Positions 13,629 to 20,573 of a DNA stretch of 24,652 nucleotides are shown in pieces. The stretch comes from an uncultured Mycoplasmatota bacterium (GTDB lineage Bacteria > Bacillota_I > Bacilli_A > RF39 > UBA660). Below the pieces are notes generated by a model. That model was not told where the DNA came from. It made no database searches and was given only the letters and a program-made list of their open reading frames with translations. The DNA is taken from positions 1 through 24,652 of the forward strand of contig USIB01000016.1 in assembly GCA_900554615.1 (NCBI GenBank). Reading direction: 5' to 3'. Positions within the stretch are counted from its first letter, which is position 1. Every line of letters starts with the position of its first letter. Position numbers and translations under genes: made by a program.

Positions 13629-15001
13629 TAATTATTAACTCCATGTCTTACTACTGGTGTGTCGCTAGTAATAGCCTTAAAAGAATACCCATTATCTTTA
13701 CCATATCTAATAATGTCTCTTAAAGCATTAACAGTTCCTTTGTGGCTCGCAGAATCGTGCATAAGTACTATATTAGTCTTGCTATGAGATAAACCATTTA
13801 TAACATTATTGTATATTTTACTACTATTACCACCATCACCACCAGCATCATTAGAATCAACATTCCAATCAAAATATACATATCCCTTATTAGTAACAGC
13901 ATTAACAAGTCTAGACATAATACCATTATTATAATTTCTACTTATAGTATTAGAGCTACCTCCAGGAAATCTAATAAATTTACATCTAATACCAATAGAA
14001 TTATAAACACTATCACTAACAGTATTTAAATCATTAAAGTAATTTTCTTCACTAGCATATACATAACTATATTTATGACTAGAAGTATGTAAAGCAATTG
14101 TGTGTCCACTATTGTAGGCTCTCTTTACATATTCACCACCACTAGTTACAAAGAAAGTTGCTTTAATACCTTCTTCATCTAAAATATCTAAAATTTCTTT
14201 TGTCAAATAACTAGGTCCATCATCAAATGTTAAATAAATACTACCATTTCCATAATAACTTGGTCTTTCTCTGACGGTAATTTTTCTATCTACTGAAGCT
14301 TCATTACCACTATTATCTACTACCTTATAGTTAATAGTGTAAGTTCCAACTCTATTAGTATCAACAGTACCTGTTACAATAACCTTATCAGTGATATCAC
14401 CATCACATTTATCAATCGCCGTATATCCTTTTTCAATATATTTACTATTTTTATAAATAACAATATTATCATCACCTATTAAAGTAAATGAAGGCTCTTC
14501 TTTATCTTCAAATATAATACTTCTTCTAATTTCATTTTTATTACCTGAACTATCTTTAACACTATAAATAATAAAATTACCATTCTTTTCTATATTAACC
14601 TTATCAGTAATGTCACCATCGTAATCATCACTCGCCGTATATCCTTCTTCATCATAATTTTTATTAGGGCAAACATAACTTGGGTTATTTCCTTTTAATT
14701 CAACTTCTGGTTTTACATTATCGACAACTTTAATATCAAAAACTTTATTATATCTATAAAATAAATATCTAACTTTTACTGTAACTTGATAATTTCCAAG
14801 TACTTTTTTATCTATATTATCACTAATTTTAATATACTTACTTATGTCTCTTATAGTGTTATAAGCTTTTATATTATATGTATCATTACTATTATAACCA
14901 ATTGTATCTTTATCAATATTAATATTAGGTAATAATAAAGAACATATAAGTAAAATTACTGAAATAACTATAGAGATAATTATTGTCTTTTTAAACTTCA
15001 T
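13628..15001 (-). CDS. Secreted polysaccharide deacetylase with two Ig-like domains
   Basis: The 457-residue product has a membrane anchor or signal at about 6-26 and a spacer. Two Ig-like DUF5011-type repeats follow (about 97-165 and 170-243, each containing YTAxDxxDGDITDKV). A carbohydrate esterase family 4 domain spans about 253-450. CE4 residues are intact: TFDDGP at 258-263 (catalytic base D260, metal ligand D261), HTSSH at 305-309 (metal ligands H305 and H309), RFPGG at 344-348 and LMHD at 413-416. It probably removes N-acetyl groups from peptidoglycan or another surface glycan outside the cell, giving lysozyme resistance. I prefer the ATG at 15001, with GGAAG upstream; the first in-frame ATG at 15028 lacks a site and overlaps a possible TATAAT. 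Confidence 0.92.
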   Translation of the reverse strand: MKFKKTIIISIVISVILLICSLLLPNINIDKDTIGYNSNDTYNIKAYNTIRDISKYIKISDNIDKKVLGNYQVTVKVRYLFYRYNKVFDIKVVDNVKPEVELKGNNPSYVCPNKNYDEEGYTASDDYDGDITDKVNIEKNGNFIIYSVKDSSGNKNEIRRSIIFEDKEEPSFTLIGDDNIVIYKNSKYIEKGYTAIDKCDGDITDKVIVTGTVDTNRVGTYTINYKVVDNSGNEASVDRKITVRERPSYYGNGSIYLTFDDGPSYLTKEILDILDEEGIKATFFVTSGGEYVKRAYNSGHTIALHTSSHKYSYVYASEENYFNDLNTVSDSVYNSIGIRCKFIRFPGGSSNTISRNYNNGIMSRLVNAVTNKGYVYFDWNVDSNDAGGDGGNSSKIYNNVINGLSHSKTNIVLMHDSASHKGTVNALRDIIRYGKDNGYSFKAITSDTPVVRHGVNN

Positions 15002-15048
15002 ACTATCTACTTCCATATCAAATTTCATTATATCATTACTATAAAAAA

Positions 15049-15070
15049 AATACTATTCCAAAACAGTATT
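15049..15070 (-). terminator. Terminator overlapping the stop of yetF
   Basis: AATACT and AGTATT enclose a 10-base loop on the minus strand followed by TTTTTT. The stem is only 6 bp, so readthrough into the deacetylase gene is likely. Confidence 0.55.
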
Positions 15071-15763
15071 TTTATCTGGCTTTACATTCTTTTTGTAAAT
15101 AGTAACTTTATAATTATTATCAATCGTAGCTAAAAGAATATTATCATAATTATCATAACCATTAACTTTAAGTTCATGATCTAACCATTCTTTGTCCTTA
15201 TTAATCGCCGCCATATTATTAACCATATACTTACCATCAATAATACCATTTACAGTAAGTCCTTCATTACTACATTTAATTTTCATATCTCTTTTAGTCG
15301 CGGGTTTTTCTTTTTCTTTAGGAAGAAAACTAATATTACCATTAACCTCCATAAGGGAATAATCAATTTCATCTAAATTAAAATAACCATTTTCTCTTGC
15401 TTCCATCAGAAGGTCATTGACATCAATTTTCGCTTTCCTTAAACCTGATTCAATAATTTTACCTTTTTCCACAAGAACTGTGGGTACACCAATAAAAAAT
15501 CTTCTTGCTAGAATACTTTTCATAGATACAAATGAAATTATATAGGAGATACCACCATATATAAATAGTGCTGCTATTCCCGCAATCATATCCTTTTCAA
15601 TATCTAAAGAAATATCTGCAGCAATAGAACCAATCGTAATACCAACAACATAGTCAAAAAAATTAAGTTCAGATATCTGTTTCTTTCCCATCATCTTAGT
15701 AATAAAGAAAAGAATAATAAGAACAAGTATCGTTCTAAAACAAATATTAAGAAAATCACTCAT
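15053..15763 (-). CDS. YetF-family (DUF421) membrane protein
   Basis: The 236-residue product has three N-terminal membrane helices (ICFRTILVLIILFFITKMMG, YVVGITIGSIAADISL and MIAGIAALFIYGGISYIISFV). The signature KKQISELNFFDYVVGITIGSIAA follows helix 1. A cytosolic C-terminal domain then shows VPTVLVEKGKIIESGLRKAKIDVNDLLMEARENGYFNLDEIDYSLMEVNGNISFLPK, which is characteristic of DUF421. Bacillus spore-formers carry several such proteins, some with germination roles; the general function is unsettled. I start at 15763, with GAGGTG upstream, not the ATG 15 bases earlier. It follows the DUF2752 gene by 39 bases. Confidence 0.92.
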   Translation of the reverse strand: MSDFLNICFRTILVLIILFFITKMMGKKQISELNFFDYVVGITIGSIAADISLDIEKDMIAGIAALFIYGGISYIISFVSMKSILARRFFIGVPTVLVEKGKIIESGLRKAKIDVNDLLMEARENGYFNLDEIDYSLMEVNGNISFLPKEKEKPATKRDMKIKCSNEGLTVNGIIDGKYMVNNMAAINKDKEWLDHELKVNGYDNYDNILLATIDNNYKVTIYKKNVKPDKNTVLE

Positions 15764-15802
15764 AATAAAACACCTCATAATTAGTATGAAGTGTAAAAAT
15801 AA

Positions 15803-16174
15803 TTATATACCTTTAATATTATTAATAATCACAGAAATAACAAATAAACAAATAATAAGTATATAGTATTTACTAAAAATATAAAGTACTAACTTATTAC
15901 CTTTATCACTACCTATTATAACATCTCTAATTAAGAGAATAATATAAACAGCACATAAAATAAATAAAGGTATACCAAGAATGTTGTATTTAAAAGCATT
16001 AATAAAGTCTAAATTAAGAATAGATCTAAAAGACCTAGTTAAACCACATCCAGGGCAAGAAATATGGAATATCTTCTTAAAAAGACATTCCACATTAAAC
16101 TTTCCAGTAATTATTATAAAAATAAATAAAGTACCAGAAAGCAAAATAATTAAATTAATAATTCTTTTTTTCAT
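15803..16174 (-). CDS. DUF2752 membrane protein
   Basis: The 123-residue product has three hydrophobic helices and the family signature CPGCGLTRSFRSILNLDFINAFKYN (C40 and C43) after the first helix. The cysteine pair could bind metal or form a disulfide; function is unknown. Its ATG overlaps the TAA of the TM2 gene (TAATG), with only a weak AAGAGA before it, so it depends on translational coupling. DUF2752 and TM2 genes are often adjacent in Bacillota, which suggests a shared membrane role. Confidence 0.9.
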   Translation of the reverse strand: MKKRIINLIILLSGTLFIFIIITGKFNVECLFKKIFHISCPGCGLTRSFRSILNLDFINAFKYNILGIPLFILCAVYIILLIRDVIIGSDKGNKLVLYIFSKYYILIICLFVISVIINNIKGI

Positions 16175-16509
16175 TAGTCTCTTAAAGTATTACCATCAGC
16201 ATCTTTATAGTCATTACTAGAAAGAATCATAATTCCCTCAATAAGTCCCCATATAGCGGACACAGGACTTAAGATACCGCAAGATAAAACAGTGATTAAA
16301 AGTTGAGCAACTGCTTTACCTGTAAAACCAAGGTAAAAGTTATGAACACCAAAGGCACCTAAGAAAATACCAAATAGCCCAGCAGCAAGTTTAGATTTAG
16401 CATTAGGGTCACTTGAAGTAGCACTCTTTTTAACTCTAACACCACAATTTAAACAAATATCTTGTTCATCAGTTAATTCCTTTCCACAATTAGAACAATA
16501 CTTAGCCAT
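16174..16509 (-). CDS. Zinc-ribbon plus TM2-domain membrane protein
   Basis: The 111-residue product begins with a zinc ribbon, CSNCG and CLNCG (C5, C8, C19, C22). A TM2 domain follows, with the helix pair KLAAGLFGIFLGAFGVHNFYLGFTGKAVAQLLITVLSCGILSPVSAIWGLIEGIMIL and the marker GVHNFYLG. TM2 proteins are small two-helix membrane proteins of unknown role. AAAAAGGAGG precedes the ATG. It lies 23 bases behind valS with no terminator between and is followed immediately by DUF2752, so valS, TM2, DUF2752 and yetF can share a transcript. Confidence 0.93.
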   Translation of the reverse strand: MAKYCSNCGKELTDEQDICLNCGVRVKKSATSSDPNAKSKLAAGLFGIFLGAFGVHNFYLGFTGKAVAQLLITVLSCGILSPVSAIWGLIEGIMILSSNDYKDADGNTLRD

Positions 16510-16532
16510 AAATATAACCTCCTTTTTATAAA

Positions 16533-19067
16533 CTAACCATTAATTTTATTTAAAATAATATCTAACATTTCTTTTTCTTTAAGAAGAGCTTCTCTATCTT
16601 TATTAACAATTGCTTTAGGAGCCTTCTCAACATAATTACTATTACTAAGAAGTTTCTCTCTTCTTGCAATTGAAGCTTCTAAGCTTTCTTTTTCTTTAAG
16701 AAGTTTTTCTTTTTCTTCTTCTAAACTCTTACTATTATCATATATAATAGAAGCCTTCATACCAGCATATTCTATTTTTATACCATTACCATCTTCTAAA
16801 GAAAACTTATCACTTAATTTTAGCATATTAATAATAATGTCTTTAGAAGTCTCATCATCAATATCAATATATACCTTATACTCTCCAATATTACCAAGTT
16901 CAGCCTTTTTATTTCTAAACATTGTAATAAATTCAAGTACATTATCAATATTAGTGGTAAATACCTCTTTCTTATTATATACAGGATACTTACTAATCAT
17001 AATAGATTCTGCTTCTTTAATAGGCATCATACCATATATTTCTTCAGTAACATAAGGCATAAATGGATGAAGCATTTTTAAAATATCCGTAAGAACTCTA
17101 ACAAGTACACTCTTCGTAGTATTATCATTATAGAACTTAGATAACTCAATATACTTGTCGCAGAAGTCTCCCCATACAAAATCATATAGCGTATTACCAA
17201 CGATATGGAAATCATATTTATCCATACTCTTAGTAACATCTTTAATCGTAGTATTTAACCTATTTAAAATCCACTTATCTTCTTCTTTTAAATTATCAAG
17301 AGTATAATCTTCCTCTTTAAAGTCTTCTAGTTTCATTAAAACAAATCTTGAAGCATTCCAAATCTTATTAATAAAGTTCCAAGTAGACTTAACTTTTTCT
17401 TCATCATATCTTAAATCCATACCAGGAGCAGTATTCGTAGTTAAAAAGAATCTTAAAGAGTCAGCACCATACATATCAATAACATCCATAGGATCAATAC
17501 CATTACCTAGACTCTTACTCATCTTTCTACCTTTTTTATCTCTGATAAGACCATGAATTAAACAATCTTTAAAAGGTCTTTCATTTAAGAACTCAAGTCC
17601 TTGGAAAGTCATTCTATTAACCCAGAAAGGAATAATATCATAACCAGTAACTAGTACATTATTAGGATAATATCTCTTAAGTAAGTCAGTATTATCAGGC
17701 CATCCTAATGTACTAAAAGGCCATAGTGCTGAAGAAAACCAAGTATCAAGTACATCATTATCTTGTACCCAACCTTCGCCTTTAGGCTCTTCCATACCAA
17801 CATAAACTTCGTCACCCTTATACCAAGCAGGTATTCTGTGACCCCACCATAATTGTCTAGAGATACACCAATCATAAGTAATTTCCATCCAGTGATTCAT
17901 TGTCTTTTCGTATCTAGGAGGAACAAAATTAACTTTCTTATCCTTATCCTTTTGATTTTCAAGAACTCTGTCCGCTAGCGGTCTCATCTTAACAAACCAT
18001 TGTTTAGAAAGATAAGGCTCAATCATAACATCACTTCTCTCAGAGAAACCAACATTATGATTAATAGGCTCTATCTTAATAAGAAGTCCTTCACTATCTA
18101 AGTCCTTAATAACAGCATCTCTACATTCGAATCTGTCCATACCATTATATTTACCAGCATTCTCATTCATAGTGCCATTTGGATTCATAACGACAATTCT
18201 CTCTAGGTTATGTCTATTACCAACTTCAAAGTCATTAGGGTCATGAGCAGGAGTAATCTTAACAACACCAGTACCAAACTCCATATCAGCGTGTTCATCA
18301 CCAATAATAGGAATAAGTTTATTAACTATTGGAAGCATAACATTCTTACCAATATATTTCTTATATCTATCATCTTCTGGGTTAACCGCAACAGCAGTAT
18401 CACCAAATAAAGTCTCTGGTCTAGTTGTAGCAACCTCTAGATACTCATCAGTACCTTCAATCATATATTTAATGTGGTAGAAGGCTCCTTCTACATCTTT
18501 ATAAATAACTTCTTCATTACTTAGAGCAGTCGTCGCCGCAGGGTCCCAGTTAATAATTCTCTCACCTCTATAGATAAGACCTTTGTTATATAAATCAACA
18601 AATACCTTTCTAACAGCATGAGATAAACCATCATCTAAAGTAAATCTTTCTTTATCATAATCAAGAGATAAACCAAGTTTTGCCCACTGACTATGAATAT
18701 TTTCTGCATATTCTTCTTTCCAAGACCAAGCAACCTTAAGCCACTCTTCACGAGACATACTTCTAGGATTAATACCCTCACTTCTAAGTTTTTTATCTAC
18801 TTTAGCCTGCGTAGCAATACCAGCATGGTCCATACCAGGAAGCCATAAAGCATCAAAGCCTTGCATTCTCTTATATCTAATAATAATATCCTGAATTGAA
18901 GTATCCCAAGCATGACCTAAATGTAGTTTACCAGTTACATTAGGAGGAGGAATAACAATACAATATGGCCCTTTACTTAAATCTCCTGACTTAAAATACC
19001 CATTTTCTTTCCAATTATCATATTTATCTTTTTCAACCATCAAGTGGTCATATTTTTTATCAAGCAT
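16533..19067 (-). CDS. valS: Valyl-tRNA synthetase
   Basis: This enzyme charges tRNA-Val with valine and hydrolyses mischarged Thr-tRNA. The 844-residue class I product has the HIGH motif as HLGH (49-52, in PPPNVTGKLHLGHAW), the editing domain with TTRPETLFGD (214-223) and GTGVVKITPAHD (265-276), KMSKS at 515-519, the anticodon-binding helical domain, and the C-terminal coiled coil (SLEEEKEKLLKEKESLEASIARREKLL). It is slightly shorter than the usual ~880. The start codon overlaps the end of the HD-domain gene by 8 bases, with AGGTG inside that gene as ribosome binding site. No T-box leader is visible; expression appears tied to the upstream gene. Confidence 0.98.
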   Translation of the reverse strand: MLDKKYDHLMVEKDKYDNWKENGYFKSGDLSKGPYCIVIPPPNVTGKLHLGHAWDTSIQDIIIRYKRMQGFDALWLPGMDHAGIATQAKVDKKLRSEGINPRSMSREEWLKVAWSWKEEYAENIHSQWAKLGLSLDYDKERFTLDDGLSHAVRKVFVDLYNKGLIYRGERIINWDPAATTALSNEEVIYKDVEGAFYHIKYMIEGTDEYLEVATTRPETLFGDTAVAVNPEDDRYKKYIGKNVMLPIVNKLIPIIGDEHADMEFGTGVVKITPAHDPNDFEVGNRHNLERIVVMNPNGTMNENAGKYNGMDRFECRDAVIKDLDSEGLLIKIEPINHNVGFSERSDVMIEPYLSKQWFVKMRPLADRVLENQKDKDKKVNFVPPRYEKTMNHWMEITYDWCISRQLWWGHRIPAWYKGDEVYVGMEEPKGEGWVQDNDVLDTWFSSALWPFSTLGWPDNTDLLKRYYPNNVLVTGYDIIPFWVNRMTFQGLEFLNERPFKDCLIHGLIRDKKGRKMSKSLGNGIDPMDVIDMYGADSLRFFLTTNTAPGMDLRYDEEKVKSTWNFINKIWNASRFVLMKLEDFKEEDYTLDNLKEEDKWILNRLNTTIKDVTKSMDKYDFHIVGNTLYDFVWGDFCDKYIELSKFYNDNTTKSVLVRVLTDILKMLHPFMPYVTEEIYGMMPIKEAESIMISKYPVYNKKEVFTTNIDNVLEFITMFRNKKAELGNIGEYKVYIDIDDETSKDIIINMLKLSDKFSLEDGNGIKIEYAGMKASIIYDNSKSLEEEKEKLLKEKESLEASIARREKLLSNSNYVEKAPKAIVNKDREALLKEKEMLDIILNKING

Positions 19068-19818
19068 TTACAACACCTATCCTTTTATCAATATAATTAT
19101 TAAGAACAACCATAAGTTGTTTAAAGAACCCTTTTAATTCATCGTTATCAAAAGTTAAAGAATTAAATATCTTAGTAATATAATTGTTTTCTTTAAGTAA
19201 ATAATAAGAATATTTATAATTAAAAGAGTACATTTTCGATAAAGTAACTAAGACTTCATCACTAGAGTTATCACTAACTTTTGGACTAATAGTTTTAAAA
19301 CTCTTAAAATCATCATAGACGAGACTATTAGGATAACTTTTAATGACAGTATCTACATATGGATAATTGACAAATAGTCTAAAAGAATCCAAATTATGAG
19401 CATCTTTTATAATAGCACACATATGCCTACTTTTCTCATCAATATCAGCAGGAAATCCATTTTTATCATATGCAAATATAGCCATTTTTATAATATTATC
19501 ATATTTAGTATCTTTACTAATCTCTCTAATTAACTTTTTATTAAATAAAACATCAATAGTTCTATTGTAAGCATCATTAATATCATCATCCATTTGGTAA
19601 TTAGGAGTCTTAGAAAAGTTACCAATTTCATGAAACAAACCAATTAACTCACAGACGGCTACTTCTTCTGGAGAAAATATTCCAAGCCCAGTTGCAAGGT
19701 CCCTACAAATCTCCATAACCTTTAGAGAGTGAAAATATCTAGACTTAATATATGAATTATTCATATCATATTTTCTAACATATTGTTCAAATATTTTCAT
19801 AATTCTTTCACTTTTCAT
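19060..19818 (-). CDS. HD-fold phosphohydrolase-like protein
   Basis: The 252-residue product has an HD-type metal site: YFHSLKVMEI (H30), LIGLFHEIGNF (H63, E64) and IIKDAHNLDSFR (near D144). The central residue pair is HE rather than the usual HD, so the second ligand is Glu. HD proteins hydrolyse nucleotides or phosphodiesters, but the substrate here is unknown. I start at 19818 (MKSERIMKIF), where AAAGGAGG lies 7 bases upstream; the longer reading would begin inside the promoter. Its last 8 bases overlap valS, so the two are translated together. Confidence 0.82.
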   Translation of the reverse strand: MKSERIMKIFEQYVRKYDMNNSYIKSRYFHSLKVMEICRDLATGLGIFSPEEVAVCELIGLFHEIGNFSKTPNYQMDDDINDAYNRTIDVLFNKKLIREISKDTKYDNIIKMAIFAYDKNGFPADIDEKSRHMCAIIKDAHNLDSFRLFVNYPYVDTVIKSYPNSLVYDDFKSFKTISPKVSDNSSDEVLVTLSKMYSFNYKYSYYLLKENNYITKIFNSLTFDNDELKGFFKQLMVVLNNYIDKRIGVVNA

Positions 19819-19843
19819 AAAGAAACCTCCTTTTGTTAATATA

Positions 19844-19872
19844 AGTATATAATAAAATGATAGATTTTTCAA
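19844..19872 (-). promoter_or_regulatory. Vegetative promoter of the HD-domain gene and valS
   Basis: On the minus strand, -35 TTGAAA (19867-19872), 17 bases, -10 TATACT (19844-19849), 25 bases before the start codon at 19818. The short leader leaves no room for a T-box. Confidence 0.75.
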
Positions 19873-19920
19873 GTAAAATATCAATTTATTATTGTCGTCT
19901 CACACTAAAGTCGTTCGCCG

Positions 19921-19981
19921 TTTATGAAGCCATACGTCTTCATAAAGAAAGTAGAGCCAAAAAATATTTTGTCTCTACTTT
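19921..19981. repeat. Two tandem GCC-N4-GTC hairpins (cluster 3)
   Basis: 19921-19946 has a 9-bp stem TTTATGAAG/CTTCATAAA with top GCC-ATAC-GTC. 19948-19981 has a 9-bp stem AAAGTAGAG/CTCTACTTT, the same C.T mismatch, and then a longer inner stem CAAAA/TTTTG with loop AATA. The mismatch is thus kept even when the top is lengthened. The cluster lies between the gmk terminator and the promoter of the HD gene. Confidence 0.75.
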
Positions 19982-19998
19982 AAAAGTATTATTTATTT

Positions 19999-20020
19999 TA
20001 TCAACAATAGTTGTTGATAG
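19999..20020 (-). terminator. TATCAACA-type dyad after gmk
   Basis: TATCAACA-ATAGT-TGTTGATA lies 2 bases past the gmk stop; the minus strand continues AAATAAATAAT. It is a plausible but not T-rich terminator. Confidence 0.6.
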
Positions 20021-20021
20021 A

Positions 20022-20573
20022 TTAACAATTATTAATAATATTTTCAATTTCTAAGACAGCATTATCAACAGTACTGTTGATAACAACATAGTCATATTTA
20101 TCCTTATACTTAACTTCTTCTTTAGCAATATTAAGTCGTTCGTTAATAATATCATCATCTTCAGACTTTCTACCTCTAAGTCTTCTTTCTAATTCATCAA
20201 AAGAAGGTGGCATAATAAATATCGTAATAGCGGAAGGAAATATCTTTTTAACATTTATAGCTCCATTAATTTCAAGAACTGCAAATACATTAATACCCCT
20301 ATTAGTATTATCAGAAATAAAGTCGGTAGGAGTACCATAATAATTACCATTATACATAGCATATTCTAAAAAGAAATTATCCTTAATCTTATTTTCGAAT
20401 TCATCTTTACTTACAAAGAAATAATTAACACCATCAATCTCATTATTTCTTTTTTTTCTAGTAGTCATAGATACTGAGTATATACCATTTCCTCTTTTAA
20501 TTAACTCTTCACATATAGTATCCTTACCAACACCAGAAGGACCAGAGATAACAATAAATTTACCTTTATTCAT
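20022..20573 (-). CDS. gmk: Guanylate kinase
   Basis: Guanylate kinase converts GMP and ATP to GDP and ADP in purine salvage and GTP supply. The 183-residue product has the P-loop GPSGVGKD (11-18), SMTTRKKRNNEIDGVNYFFVSKDEF (GMP binding), GNYYGTP, and the lid region RRLRGRKSEDDDIINERL. It is slightly shorter than the usual ~205. The ATG at 20573 overlaps the dnaE stop, and its ribosome binding site GGAGGGTG is inside the end of dnaE, so translation is coupled. A perfect 22-bp palindrome containing the TATCAACA dyad lies inside the coding region at 20062-20083. Confidence 0.97.
   Translation of the reverse strand: MNKGKFIVISGPSGVGKDTICEELIKRGNGIYSVSMTTRKKRNNEIDGVNYFFVSKDEFENKIKDNFFLEYAMYNGNYYGTPTDFISDNTNRGINVFAVLEINGAINVKKIFPSAITIFIMPPSFDELERRLRGRKSEDDDIINERLNIAKEEVKYKDKYDYVVINSTVDNAVLEIENIINNC
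20062..20083. repeat. Perfect 22-bp palindrome inside gmk
   Basis: TTATCAACAGT is followed directly by its own reverse complement. It carries both arms of the dispersed dyad with a spacer of 4 rather than 5, within the codons for the last 20 residues of gmk. Its centre is about 63 bp from that of the dyad just downstream of the gene. Confidence 0.8.

Noticed and set aside
19819..20021. T-box or other riboswitch ahead of the HD gene and valS
   Set aside because: The promoter lies about 25 bases from the start codon, leaving no leader. The structured elements are upstream of the promoter and match the hairpin families instead.
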